From Christensenella sp964438705 (GTDB lineage Bacteria; Bacillota; Clostridia; Christensenellales; Christensenellaceae), in contig CAYTKQ010000002.1 in NCBI GenBank assembly GCA_964438705.1, positions 124,001 through 188,000 of the forward strand: DNA of 64,000 nucleotides, in the 5' to 3' direction. Numbering within the stretch: position 1 is the first letter of the stretch; every line of letters begins with the position of its first letter. The notes beneath the pieces are model-generated. The model was not told where the DNA came from, did no database searches, and saw only the letters and a list, made by a program, of their open reading frames with translations. Both the position numbers and the translations under genes were made by a program. Below, piece by piece: positions 1 through 8,319 of the stretch.

Positions 1-837
1 GCAACCGTTGCGCAGCTTGACGGAAGCCTGAGCGCCTACCGGGACAAAAACGTATTTACGATAGACAGCGCCAATTTGAGGCAGATGATCTACTATAAAG
101 CCGGGCAGCCGGCAATCGGGCTTGTATCAAACGGAGAAAACTGGTACCTCAACCATCCGTACGAAGCACCCGCGAATCCGCTTGCCATAAACGAGCTGCT
201 CGCGATGCTCAATGGGTGGACCATTGCGGGATTCCCCGACACAGAGCAGGTCGATGAGGCGGATATGGGCCTCACCGACAAAAGCGACGCGCTTGTGCTG
301 ATGGACGCGAACGGCAACAAGCAGATGCTGCAATTCGGCGGCACATCCGGCTCCGCGACGTTTGTGAGGACGGGCGGCGAAGGAGACGTTGCGATGCTGT
401 ATACGGCGGATATTGATTTTACCGGCTTTGACGAGCAAAACCTGCTGTTCGTAACGCCGCTGCGCGCACCCCTCGAGCGCGTGAGCGAAATGGCGATCAC
501 GCTCGATGGAAGCGAATATCAATTGAAAGCGGATCACGTCGCAAAGACGGCATCGCTTAATGGACGGCTGATCGATTATGAGGATTTTGTAGGAATCTAC
601 TATAAATACATCCTGCTGGTCGCCGACGGGCGGGATGATGCGGGACCAAAGGACAAGAGCGTGGTCGCGCAGATGCGCACGACAGCAGACGACGGGCAGG
701 AGCTCAAACTGACGCTTGTGCCCCGCGATGAAAGCACCTATTTCATGGTGCTGTCGGATGGAACGTCCGTCTACTATATGAACCGTCAGCGGTTAGAAGC
801 GCTTGCAGAGCGCATCGCGGCTGTGGACGGAAAATAA
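1..837 (+). CDS. DUF4340-domain protein, 5' end missing
   Basis: The frame is open from the first base of the window, so the start codon lies upstream; 278 residues are visible. The visible part has the look of the DUF4340 repeat family: short beta-rich units of the type 'G..Y.L...ENWYL..PYEAPAN...' followed by 'LLAMLNGW', then a repeat of similar strand patterns. DUF4340 proteins are usually encoded beside ABC-2/Gld-type ABC exporter genes and act at the outer face of the membrane; no such neighbour is visible here because the window begins inside the gene. The stop codon is 56 bases before importer A and there is no clear terminator between them. Function is not known. Confidence 0.6.
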   Translation, partial: ATVAQLDGSLSAYRDKNVFTIDSANLRQMIYYKAGQPAIGLVSNGENWYLNHPYEAPANPLAINELLAMLNGWTIAGFPDTEQVDEADMGLTDKSDALVLMDANGNKQMLQFGGTSGSATFVRTGGEGDVAMLYTADIDFTGFDEQNLLFVTPLRAPLERVSEMAITLDGSEYQLKADHVAKTASLNGRLIDYEDFVGIYYKYILLVADGRDDAGPKDKSVVAQMRTTADDGQELKLTLVPRDESTYFMVLSDGTSVYYMNRQRLEALAERIAAVDGK

Positions 838-893
838 TTTGTGAATTACCGGTTTTACGGTATTCAACATAATAAAAGAAGGAGGAATAAGAA

Positions 894-2084
894 ATGAAGA
901 AAAGTACGAAAATGGTAGCAGTTGTTGTTGCGATCCTGCTCGTGTCTGTGGCGTTGATTGCTTGTGCCGCACCGGCTACGCCGGCAGCGACGGACAGCGC
1001 CGCTCCGTCGGAATCGGCGGCAGCGCAGGAATCCAAACCCGCCGAGGGCATGGCGGATCGTGAGGTGACGATTGGCAAGGTGCCGATCACGCTGAAGCAC
1101 GACGTGCACGGGAACGACTCCAAATGGGCGAAAATCTACGCTGAAGAACAATATGGCGCAGGTTACGAAGTGATCGACCCCGACAATGACCTGAGCAAGG
1201 AAATTGCAGCGGTAGAAACCTTCATCAGCCAGGGAATGACGGGCATCATCCTGCACCCGGTGACGGAAGACGGCGTAGACGAGATCATCACGGAAGCGCG
1301 TGACGCGGGCGTGAACATCATGTCCTATTGCGTGAAGCCCACGGGCGAAAAGGTTCCGTTCCTCGGCATCGACGAAGCGGAAGTCGCTTCCCAGATGGGC
1401 GCCGACATGGCGAAGCAGTGGGTCGAGCTCTATCCCGACAAACAGGTTCAGGTCGGCCTCGTGAGTTGGACAGACATCGCGTTCTGCTTCGATAACAGAA
1501 CCGGCCCGTTCCTTGAAGGCGTAAAGACGGTTGTTGACTATCTGCCCACGGACGACAGAGGCTTCAAAAACAGCGCGGGCGAAACGCTGACCGGCGCAAC
1601 GTATTGGGAGCACGCGGGCGGAGACCTTGAAAAAGCAACAAAGGTCACTGCTGACGCGATCACCAAGTACCCGGATGTCAACATCGTTTACGGCGACAAC
1701 GCCAACAACGGTCTCGGCGTGGTTGCTTCGTATGAAGCTGCCGGCCGCGGCAAAGCTGTAGACGGCGTTCCGCAGACGGAGATCATCGCTTCCACGGACG
1801 CTTCCGCGGGCGAGCTCAATAAGCTTGCGGACCCGACCTCTTCGCTCAAGTACTGCCTCGGTATGCAGCCGCAGACCTTCGCCTATGCGGAGATCGACAT
1901 GATGATGGACATCATCAACGGCAAGCTGGATAACGATACGTACGTAGAGAAGACGGTTCCGGACATCTATTTCAACTACTACAAGGATTCCGTACAGTCG
2001 ATGCAGGATTGGTATAACACGCAGTATATGCCTGATACCAAGATCGACCTTGTCGGAGCATTCGGCGAAAACAAAGCAAAATAA
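894..2084 (+). CDS. sugar-binding lipoprotein of importer A (CUT2 / periplasmic-binding family 1 type)
   Basis: The protein (396 residues) has a lipoprotein signal peptide: KK, a hydrophobic stretch, then lipobox LIAC with the lipidated cysteine at residue 24, followed by an Ala/Ser/Pro/Glu linker to about residue 50. The rest is a peripla_BP_4-type fold: 'ITLKHDVHGNDSKWAKI', 'AAVETFISQGMTGIILHPV', 'ARDAGVNIMSYCVKPTG'. It should capture a sugar or polyol outside the membrane and hand it to the permeases at 3690-5677. The start is set by AAGGAGG at about 879-885. It is clearly homologous to the binding protein at 28345-29466 (shared patterns 'RTGPF.EGIK', 'EAAGRGKA..GVP.TEI'), so importers A and C probably bind related ligands. 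The ligand cannot be read from sequence. Confidence 0.9.
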   Translation: MKKSTKMVAVVVAILLVSVALIACAAPATPAATDSAAPSESAAAQESKPAEGMADREVTIGKVPITLKHDVHGNDSKWAKIYAEEQYGAGYEVIDPDNDLSKEIAAVETFISQGMTGIILHPVTEDGVDEIITEARDAGVNIMSYCVKPTGEKVPFLGIDEAEVASQMGADMAKQWVELYPDKQVQVGLVSWTDIAFCFDNRTGPFLEGVKTVVDYLPTDDRGFKNSAGETLTGATYWEHAGGDLEKATKVTADAITKYPDVNIVYGDNANNGLGVVASYEAAGRGKAVDGVPQTEIIASTDASAGELNKLADPTSSLKYCLGMQPQTFAYAEIDMMMDIINGKLDNDTYVEKTVPDIYFNYYKDSVQSMQDWYNTQYMPDTKIDLVGAFGENKAK

Positions 2085-2111
2085 GCACAAACAGGAAAAA
2101 CAGAAGCAAAA

Positions 2112-2136
2112 CGCGGGCAGGGTTTCCCTGCCCGCG
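2112..2136 (+). promoter_or_regulatory. GC-rich hairpin between binding-protein and ATPase genes (importer A)
   Basis: Perfect 11-bp stem CGCGGGCAGGG with a 3-base loop, 28 bases after the binding-protein stop. There is no T-run after it, so it is more likely a 3'-end stabiliser or partial attenuator than a full terminator. The same arrangement is seen in importers B, C and D. Confidence 0.75.
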
Positions 2137-2200
2137 GGATGTTTCGTAAAAAGTGATTGAGATTTGCCGGAAACGGTAAAAATCAGAAATGGGGGTTCAA

Positions 2201-3697
2201 ATGCCTGAACATATTTTGGAAATTCAAAACATTTCAAAACAATTCACCGGTGTCAAGGCGCTTGACGACGTCAGTTTTAACATTGTAAAAGGTTCGTGCC
2301 ATTGTCTGGTAGGGGAAAACGGTGCTGGGAAGTCGACGCTGATCAAAATATTGACGGGCGCGCATCCAAAAACCTCCGGAACGATTCTTTATAATGGGAA
2401 GGATTTCAATCCCACGAGCACGAAGGATGCAATGAAAAGCGGCATCGGCTGCCTGTTTCAGGAGCTGAACGTCGTTGAAAAGCTGCGGGTGGAGGAAAAT
2501 ATTTGCCTCGGACTCGAGGAAACAAAATTCGGTATCATCAAAAAAAGTTCGAATCAGAAGGTGTTCGATGTATTGCGCCGAATCGACGCGACGATCCAGC
2601 CCAAGCAATATATTGAGGAGCTGAGCGTCGCAAAAAGACAGGTCGTCGAAATGGCGAAGGCGCTCGCGATGGATTCGGACGTGATCATCATGGACGAACC
2701 GACGGCAGCTTTGACAGAAGAGGAAGTCAACCGCCTGTTTGAGATCATTGCCGATCTGAAAAAGCAGGGGATTACGATCATATATATTTCACACCGTTTG
2801 GAAGAAATCATGGAGCTTGCGGATTACATCACGGTGCTGCGCGACGGAAAGCACATCGAAACAAAGCCGCGCAGCGAGGTCGCGGACCGCAGTGAGCTCA
2901 TCCACATGATGATCGGCAAGGTCATCGTGGAAGACTATATCCCGAACGCCGTTGACCGCAGCAAGAAGGCGATCGAGGTCAAAAACCTCAACACCGACAA
3001 GCTGAAAAATGTCAACTTCGAGCTTTACGAGGGTGAAATACTCGGGTTCTACGGCCTGATCGGCGCGGGAAAAACGGAGACGGCGCGCGCGCTGTTCGGT
3101 GCGGATCCATACGAGGGCGAGGTGCTTGTGAACGGGGAATCCCCGCACATCAATTCGCCGGAGAAGGCGCTCAAAAACGGGATCGCGCTGGTGCCGGAGG
3201 AACGGCGCACGCAGGGCATCTGCACGTCGCTGAATATCGCGGTCAATACGCCGATGATGAATTATGCGACGGTGTCCAAAAACGGGATACTAGATAAGAA
3301 AAAGCAGACAAAAATCGCAAACAAATACATCGATGAAATCGGCATCGCGTGCCGAAACGCAAACCAGTCCGTTGCCTATCTTTCGGGCGGAAATCAGCAA
3401 AAGGTCGTTTTGGCGAAATGCCTGAATGCCGCGCCTAAGGTGCTTTTGCTCGACGAACCGACGCGGGGCGTCGACGTGGGCGCCAAGCAGGAAATTTATC
3501 ACATCATTCGCGAAATGGTAAAAGGCGGCTGTTCGGCGGTTGTGTTCTCGAGCGAGCTGCCCGAGATTCTCGGTCTGTGCGACCGCATCGTCCTTCTGTT
3601 CGATGGGCAGATCAAAGCGATCATGAACAATGACGAGGCGCTGAAAACGCAGGAAATCATGCATATTGTAACGGGAGGAGGGAACGACAATGAATAA
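2201..3697 (+). CDS. sugar ABC importer ATPase A (RbsA/MglA family, two ATPase domains)
   Basis: Cytoplasmic ATPase of 498 residues with two fused nucleotide-binding domains, the usual length of the family. Domain 1: Walker A GENGAGKS at 38-45, Walker B 'VIIMDEPTAAL' with D165 and E166. Domain 2: Walker-A-like GLIGAGKT at 285-292, 'LSGGNQQKV' signature and 'LLLDEPTRGVDVGAK'. Both halves therefore keep near-canonical motifs. The ATG at 2201 is preferred because GGGGG at 2191-2195 is well placed for it; an in-frame ATG at 2189 has no ribosome-binding site. The 3' end overlaps the first permease by 8 bases. It powers uptake through the permeases at 3690 and 4685. Confidence 0.93.
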   Translation: MPEHILEIQNISKQFTGVKALDDVSFNIVKGSCHCLVGENGAGKSTLIKILTGAHPKTSGTILYNGKDFNPTSTKDAMKSGIGCLFQELNVVEKLRVEENICLGLEETKFGIIKKSSNQKVFDVLRRIDATIQPKQYIEELSVAKRQVVEMAKALAMDSDVIIMDEPTAALTEEEVNRLFEIIADLKKQGITIIYISHRLEEIMELADYITVLRDGKHIETKPRSEVADRSELIHMMIGKVIVEDYIPNAVDRSKKAIEVKNLNTDKLKNVNFELYEGEILGFYGLIGAGKTETARALFGADPYEGEVLVNGESPHINSPEKALKNGIALVPEERRTQGICTSLNIAVNTPMMNYATVSKNGILDKKKQTKIANKYIDEIGIACRNANQSVAYLSGGNQQKVVLAKCLNAAPKVLLLDEPTRGVDVGAKQEIYHIIREMVKGGCSAVVFSSELPEILGLCDRIVLLFDGQIKAIMNNDEALKTQEIMHIVTGGGNDNE

Positions 3698-4667
3698 TGA
3701 GAAAGTGCTGGAACAGAAAAAAGGAATCAAGCTGACTGCCGACGGCGTGCAGAACATGACGATATTCCTGATCTTTGTCGTCGCCTGTATCGTAGGTTTT
3801 ATTCTTCAGCCGGGGTTGTTTTTTTCACAGGCAAACGTACTGAACATCTTTGTATCATCCTCGAGTGTCATCATGGTGGGCGCGGCGATCACGCTGGTGC
3901 TTATCTCGGGCAATCTCGATCTTTCGGTGGGCGGCGTAGGCGCGATGGGCGCGGTGCTGTTCGGCCTGATGACGGTGGGCGGCGTGCCCATTCCTCTGGC
4001 GCTGATCATCGCGGTTGCGATCGGCATGGGCTTCGGATTCCTGAGCGGTTATTCCATCGCAAAGTTCAAGCTGCCGTCCTTCATCATCTCGCTGGCGTTC
4101 AGCTACATCTGCCGCGGGATTGCGCTCATCGGCGCAAAGGGCGCGGTGGTGTATAACCTCCCGAATGACGTGGGCCTCATCGGTCAGACAATCGACAGTG
4201 TACCGCTTCCCATGATCTACGCGCTGATCGCGGTGGCGATCTTCATCTTCATCCAAAGCAAAACGACATTTGGAAGCAAGATATACGCGGTGGGCGCGAA
4301 CATGAACGCCGCGAAGCTCTCGGGTATCAATGAAAAAGCGGTGGTATCCCGCGTGTTCATGTGCTCGGGTATGATGGCGGCGTTTGCGGGCATCGTGCTC
4401 ACCTCGCGCGTCATCGCGGCCGACAGCGGCATTTTTCCAAACCTGCACGCTGACGTAATCATCGTCGCGGTGCTCGGCGGCACGGATATCAACGGCGGGC
4501 GCGGCACCGTGTTCGGTATGCTGATCGGCGCGCTGTTCATCACCGTGCTCACCAACATCATGAACATGCAGGGTATGACGGAATATGTGCAGAACGTCGT
4601 ACGCGGCGTTGTGCTGGTCCTTGCGATTCTGATGAACAACATCATCCGCAATCGCATCAAGGTTTGA
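3690..4667 (+). CDS. sugar ABC importer permease A1 (RbsC family)
   Basis: Integral membrane protein of 325 residues with about eight to ten hydrophobic segments and the family's typical sequence blocks: 'LISGNLDLSVGGVGAMGAVLFG' in the first half, 'KTTFGSKIYAVGANMNAAKLSGI' in the cytoplasmic loop and 'VAVLGGTDINGGRGTVFGMLIGALFI' near the end. It forms half of the transmembrane channel of importer A. The start codon overlaps the ATPase gene and is preceded by GGGAGGAGGG. The second permease follows after 17 bases, which suggests a heterodimeric channel. Confidence 0.93.
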   Translation: MNNEKVLEQKKGIKLTADGVQNMTIFLIFVVACIVGFILQPGLFFSQANVLNIFVSSSSVIMVGAAITLVLISGNLDLSVGGVGAMGAVLFGLMTVGGVPIPLALIIAVAIGMGFGFLSGYSIAKFKLPSFIISLAFSYICRGIALIGAKGAVVYNLPNDVGLIGQTIDSVPLPMIYALIAVAIFIFIQSKTTFGSKIYAVGANMNAAKLSGINEKAVVSRVFMCSGMMAAFAGIVLTSRVIAADSGIFPNLHADVIIVAVLGGTDINGGRGTVFGMLIGALFITVLTNIMNMQGMTEYVQNVVRGVVLVLAILMNNIIRNRIKV

Positions 4668-4684
4668 GGAGGGGAGGAAAAACA

Positions 4685-5677
4685 ATGAACGGCAAAAAAC
4701 TTGGAATGGGCAAATCCGCCCGTCAGAATATCGTGCTCCTCGTCATCTTGGTGGCGCTGTGTATTTTCTTCTATACGCAAAGCGCGAAATTCCTGACAAT
4801 GTACAACATGATGAGCATGATCCGCCAAAGCCTTCCGAACTTGATTTTGGCGTGCTCGATGATGTTCGTCATCGCAAGCGGCTCGATCGACCTGTCGGTC
4901 GGCGGCATGATGGGTTTATCGGCCATCTTCTACGGTTATTTATGTATATGGGGCTTCAACCCGTGGTTCGGGATACCGGTGGTCATGTGCCTCGGGCTCG
5001 GCGTGGGCGTTTTGAATACGGTCATCATGGAAAAGCTAAAGATTCCGGCGATCATGGCGACGCTTGCCACGTGGATCATTACGGCGGGCCTTGCGCTTGC
5101 GCTCTGTAACGCGATCCCGATCAGCGGACCGGAGATCAAGCCCATCACGGCTCTGAATTCCATTAAATTCGGGGACGGCATCCCGTTGGCGCTCATCATC
5201 GTCGTAGCGGTGATCGTGTTGTTCGTCTTCCTGGAGAAGAAGACGCTGCTTGGCAAATATGCCATCGCGATCGGCGGAAACGACAGTGCAGCCTATTATG
5301 CCGGCATCAATGTGTTCAAGATGCGCATGATCTTCTTCATCCTGAGCGGCGTACTGGCAGCGTTTTCGGGCATCTGGCAGGTGGCGCGTATCGGCAGCGC
5401 AGACCCGACGATCGGCATCGGCATGGAGTTTTCCGTCATCGCAGCGGTCATCCTTGGCGGTGTCAACATCAAGGGCGGTGAAGGAACGATCGCAGGTGTG
5501 GTTTTGGGAACGCTCATCCTCATGATCCTCACGAACGGCATGAAGATGATGAACATCGACAGCTTCTTTCAGCAGGTGGTCACAGGCGTCGTGCTCTATG
5601 TGGCGGTGCTCGTGAATGCGCTCGGCAACAACAAAAAAGTGAAGCTGCGCAAAAACATCGCCATGGCCAAAGAGTAA
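4685..5677 (+). CDS. sugar ABC importer permease A2 (RbsC family)
   Basis: Membrane permease of 330 residues, paralogous to the previous gene. Typical blocks are 'IASGSIDLSVGGMMGLSAIFYG', 'KKTLLGKYAIAIGGNDSAAYYAGI' and 'VILGGVNIKGGEGTIAGVVLGTLIL'. The ATG at 4685 is chosen because GAGGAGGGGAGG lies just upstream; a TTG at 4664 overlaps the preceding gene and has no such site. It is the last importer gene before a hairpin with a T-run. Confidence 0.92.
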   Translation: MNGKKLGMGKSARQNIVLLVILVALCIFFYTQSAKFLTMYNMMSMIRQSLPNLILACSMMFVIASGSIDLSVGGMMGLSAIFYGYLCIWGFNPWFGIPVVMCLGLGVGVLNTVIMEKLKIPAIMATLATWIITAGLALALCNAIPISGPEIKPITALNSIKFGDGIPLALIIVVAVIVLFVFLEKKTLLGKYAIAIGGNDSAAYYAGINVFKMRMIFFILSGVLAAFSGIWQVARIGSADPTIGIGMEFSVIAAVILGGVNIKGGEGTIAGVVLGTLILMILTNGMKMMNIDSFFQQVVTGVVLYVAVLVNALGNNKKVKLRKNIAMAKE

Positions 5678-5694
5678 AGCAATCAAGTAAATAT

Positions 5695-5721
5695 GGGAGG
5701 GCCTTGCGGCTCTCCCTTTTT
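5695..5721 (+). terminator. intrinsic terminator, probably partial, after importer A
   Basis: Stem GGGAGGGCC / GGCTCTCCC with one G-U pair, 4-base loop and five T. It lies between the second permease and the FGGY kinase, so kinase transcription may be lower than that of the importer or come from readthrough. Confidence 0.75.
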
Positions 5722-5744
5722 CTACAAAATCAAACGAGGTGTCA

Positions 5745-7289
5745 ATGATGAAATATTTTTTGGGAATCGACGCGGGCACGAGCGGCATCAAGGCGCTGGT
5801 GCTCGATGAAACCGGAAGCGTATGTGGGATCGGCTATCACGAATGCGACTTGATCACCCCGCGCTTTGGCTGGGTGGAGCAGGACCCGCGCGACTGGTGG
5901 ACTGCGTGCGGCGCGGCGGTCAGCGAAGCCGTCAAAAAGTGCGGGCACGGAAAAGAAATCGCGGGAATCGGGTTTTCCGGACAAATGCAGGGCAGTACCC
6001 TGATGGACGCGAATATGCAGCCGCTCAACAACTGTATGATCTGGCTCGATCAGCGCGCGGAGGAAGAGGTGCACGACATCGAGCGGCTCATGTCGGAGCA
6101 AGAGATGCTCGATCTCACCGCGAACTACTGCCTCAACAGCTTTTGGGCGCCCAAGCTATTGTGGCTCAGAAAAAACGATCCCGAAACGTTTGAAAAGATA
6201 CACACGGTGCTGTTTACGAAGGATTACATTCGTTACAGGATGACGGGAGAGATTGCCACGGAGGTGAGTGACGCGTCCCTCACTTTTTTGATGGACGTAC
6301 CGGGCCGGAAGTGGTCAGACCCCATCTTTTCGAAGCTGGGCATCCCAAAGGAGATCGTACCCGCGCGGCTCGCGGAATCGTGCGACGTGGTCGGGCATCT
6401 TTTGCCGGAGGTCGCCGAAGAATGGGGCATGAGGGCGGGCATTCCCGTCGTTGCGGGCGGCGGAGACCAGCCCGCAGGCGGCGTTGGTACGGGCATTGTG
6501 CGTCCGGGCACCATCGGCGTGACGATCGGCACATCGGGCGTGGTGTTTGGGTGTACGGACGAAGCGCTGATCGATACGAAAAAACGTGCGCTGATGTCTA
6601 TGGCGCACTCCGTCAAGGGCAAGTGGTGCTTTTTGGGGCTGGTGCTTACGGCGGGCGGCTCCTTCAAGTGGCTGCGTGATACGCTCTTTGCCGATCAAAA
6701 AGCGGTTTTGGCGGCGCAGGGAAAAGATGTTTACGATGCTATGACCACGCTCGCGGCGACGTCTTCGCCGGGCAGTGCGGGTCTCACGTTCCTGCCCTAC
6801 TTCAACGGGGAAAAAACCCCGATCTCCGACCCGAACGCGCGTGCGACCTTCTTTGGCCTGTCGTATAGCCATGGCATGGGCGACATCTGCCGCAGCGTGA
6901 TGGAAGGCGTGACGTTTGCCCTGCGCGATACGGTGGAAATCTGCCGGGAATCCGGGATCGGCGTGAACGAGGTGCGTGCGAACGGCGGAGGTGCGAAGAG
7001 CGAGGTGTGGCGGCAGATGCAGGCGGACATCTTCAACGCGGATGTGCTGACCATGAATATGGAGGAAGGCCCGGCGGCGGGCGGCGCGATCATGGCTGCG
7101 GTAGGTACGGGCATGTTCGAAACGGAGGCGCAGGCATGCGATGCGTGGGTGAAGGTTGCAAGCGTCACGCATCCGATTTCAAAAAACGTAGACCAGTATA
7201 ACGACTATTATCAGTCATACCGGGCGCTTTATCCCGCGCTGAAAGAACGCTTTGCCGTGCAGGCGGAGCTGGTGGAGAAATATCAATAA
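5745..7289 (+). CDS. FGGY-family carbohydrate kinase (xylulokinase-like)
   Basis: Sugar kinase of 514 residues, the normal length for FGGY enzymes. The N-terminal ATPase motif 'FLGIDAGTSGIKALVLDE' binds phosphate; 'WVEQDPRDWW' and 'GFSGQMQG' are substrate-side motifs; the catalytic aspartate is D241 in 'GGGDQPAGGVGTG'; 'GGGAKSEVWRQMQADIFN' is the adenosine-binding block. It phosphorylates a ketose or polyol, probably the ligand of importer A, since it follows that operon in the same direction. Xylulose is the best guess by general resemblance, but the family also contains ribulose, fuculose, erythritol and other kinases. Start: ATG at 5745 or 5748 behind GAGG; the GTG at 5739 is too close to it. 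Confidence 0.88.
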   Translation: MMKYFLGIDAGTSGIKALVLDETGSVCGIGYHECDLITPRFGWVEQDPRDWWTACGAAVSEAVKKCGHGKEIAGIGFSGQMQGSTLMDANMQPLNNCMIWLDQRAEEEVHDIERLMSEQEMLDLTANYCLNSFWAPKLLWLRKNDPETFEKIHTVLFTKDYIRYRMTGEIATEVSDASLTFLMDVPGRKWSDPIFSKLGIPKEIVPARLAESCDVVGHLLPEVAEEWGMRAGIPVVAGGGDQPAGGVGTGIVRPGTIGVTIGTSGVVFGCTDEALIDTKKRALMSMAHSVKGKWCFLGLVLTAGGSFKWLRDTLFADQKAVLAAQGKDVYDAMTTLAATSSPGSAGLTFLPYFNGEKTPISDPNARATFFGLSYSHGMGDICRSVMEGVTFALRDTVEICRESGIGVNEVRANGGGAKSEVWRQMQADIFNADVLTMNMEEGPAAGGAIMAAVGTGMFETEAQACDAWVKVASVTHPISKNVDQYNDYYQSYRALYPALKERFAVQAELVEKYQ

Positions 7290-7295
7290 AGAAAA

Positions 7296-7325
7296 AGAGA
7301 CCGTTTGAAGCGTCAAACGGTCTCT
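7296..7325 (+). terminator. terminator of importer A / kinase operon
   Basis: Perfect stem AGAGACCGTTTGA around a 4-base loop (AGCG). It is followed by TTGCGTTTTGACG rather than a pure T-run. A nearly identical element lies at 17136-17167. Confidence 0.8.
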
Positions 7326-7356
7326 TGCGTTTTGACGCCATAGCATTGTGCGCATA

Positions 7357-7399
7357 AAAGAAAAGCAGCTGCCGCCAACAGGCGCAACTGCTTTTCTTT
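7357..7399 (-). terminator. terminator of the VOC gene
   Basis: Long stem AAAGAAAAGCAG / CTGCTTTTCTTT with further pairing GC-rich near the loop. Read on the minus strand it ends in a T-rich tail, as expected for the gene ending at 7423. Confidence 0.8.
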
Positions 7400-7422
7400 G
7401 GATCCAATATGGAGGAAAGACG

Positions 7423-7935
7423 TTATTTGTTTGAATCGGCCTCTGCCGCCTCCGGCGGATAAAGCTCATATGGTGCGTCGATCGGGCCGAGCACACCCAG
7501 CTCAAGGACCATACCGAGATCCTTTTGCGTGTCGGGGTACGCGTGGAAATCCCCGTCAACCCAGCCCGTCTGAAGGATCGGGTTTCCGTTTGCCTCAAAA
7601 TAATGGAGCACATCTCCCATTTCTTCTTCCCGAACGCCCACCTTTACATGATGTAGGCCCTCTCCCTTTTCTTCGAGAAAGCGGAAATAGCAGTTTGGTC
7701 CCTTGATGGGCTGAATGATTTCCAGCTCCATGCGGCCCACCTGGCAGCATCCAAGATAAAAATCGAACTCTTCTTCGACCGGCTTGCCGTCCACCTTGAA
7801 ATCCTTTACGATCTCGTTGTTGAAGTGCCGGAGTTTCCACGGGCCGATCCCCATTTTTTCCCAGTAATTCCTGACGTACTTTTTCAAATCTTTTACAACG
7901 ATACATACCTGCATGATGTCCCAGTCTTGCTTCAT
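7423..7935 (-). CDS. VOC-superfamily protein (glyoxalase / methylmalonyl-CoA-epimerase-like)
   Basis: Soluble protein of 170 residues with the paired beta-alpha-beta-beta-beta modules of the vicinal oxygen chelate fold: 'MQVCIVVKDLKKYVRNYWEKMGIGPW' opens module 1 and 'GEGLHHVKVGVREEEMGDVLHYFEANG' opens module 2. The metal-ligand pattern H...E can be seen in the second half ('LHHVKV', 'GMVLELGV'). Members isomerise or lyse small hydroxy-acids, thioesters or sugars; the substrate is unknown. The ATG at 7935 follows AAGGAG with 8 bases spacing; an in-frame GTG three codons earlier overlaps that site. It is divergent from importer B and shares its palindrome-rich regulatory region, so a role in that ligand's metabolism is likely. 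Confidence 0.75.
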   Translation of the reverse strand: MKQDWDIMQVCIVVKDLKKYVRNYWEKMGIGPWKLRHFNNEIVKDFKVDGKPVEEEFDFYLGCCQVGRMELEIIQPIKGPNCYFRFLEEKGEGLHHVKVGVREEEMGDVLHYFEANGNPILQTGWVDGDFHAYPDTQKDLGMVLELGVLGPIDAPYELYPPEAAEADSNK

Positions 7936-8019
7936 GACGCACACTCCTTTTCCGGTCGATGCCGTTTGATTTGTTGTTGCCGCGCAATGATGAACAGGAT
8001 AGAGGCCATTGCGGCAAAA

Positions 8020-8032
8020 TGTTTAATAAACA
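8020..8032. promoter_or_regulatory. operator-like palindrome TGTTTAATAAACA
   Basis: Perfect 6-1-6 inverted repeat, 85 bases upstream of the VOC start. It shares half-sites with the palindromes at 8142 and 8204. The LacI-type regulator at 14823-15830 is the nearest candidate protein. Confidence 0.5.
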
Positions 8033-8141
8033 ATATCTATTGTATAATAGCAAAAGCAAAAAAGCTATATAAAAAGCAAAAAATGTTTATATTGATTTAA
8101 TGCATATAAAAGTGCGTAAAGATAGGAATATATGTTTAGTA

Positions 8142-8156
8142 GTTTATCAGATAAAC
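8142..8156. promoter_or_regulatory. operator-like palindrome GTTTATCAGATAAAC
   Basis: Perfect 7-1-7 inverted repeat ending four bases before the -35 box of the importer B promoter. Confidence 0.5.
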
Positions 8157-8159
8157 GAC

Positions 8160-8188
8160 TTGACATTGATAAACATAAATGGTATTTT
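8160..8188 (+). promoter_or_regulatory. sigma-A-type promoter of importer B
   Basis: TTGACA at 8160-8165 and TATTTT at 8183-8188 with 17 bases between. It is framed by the palindromes at 8142-8156 and 8204-8220 and lies 131 bases before the binding-protein start. Confidence 0.65.
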
Positions 8189-8203
8189 TATTGAAAATAA
8201 CAA

Positions 8204-8220
8204 ATTGTTTACTAAACAAT
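8204..8220. promoter_or_regulatory. operator-like palindrome ATTGTTTACTAAACAAT
   Basis: Perfect 8-1-8 inverted repeat placed about 10 bases after the expected transcription start of importer B, a typical repressor position. Confidence 0.55.
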
Positions 8221-8319
8221 AGTTTTGTTTAGGCACACAATGCATCCAAAATACAAATAAAATTGAATACAAGCTTTTCGTGAAAACGAAATGATAAAAA
8301 TCTTTAGGAGGAAACAAAA

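Larger units (their letters stand above)
7936..8319. promoter_or_regulatory. AT-rich divergent regulatory region with three TGTTTA-type palindromes
   Basis: This 384-base gap between the VOC gene and importer B carries no gene. It is strongly AT-rich compared with its neighbours and holds several inverted repeats built on TGTTTA/TAAACA plus one good promoter (entered separately). Confidence 0.75.

Noticed and set aside
2112..2136. Hairpin after the binding-protein gene as a full terminator
   Set aside because: No T-run follows and the ATPase gene downstream has no separate promoter that I can see; the same holds for the other three importers.
864..2237. Minus-strand frame of more than 450 codons opposite the importer A binding protein
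   Set aside because: Same reason; its product is low in recognisable features and the plus strand encodes a clear lipoprotein.
8020..8220. Repeated palindromes as a CRISPR array
   Set aside because: Only three short inverted repeats at uneven distances, with differing sequence and no uniform spacers.
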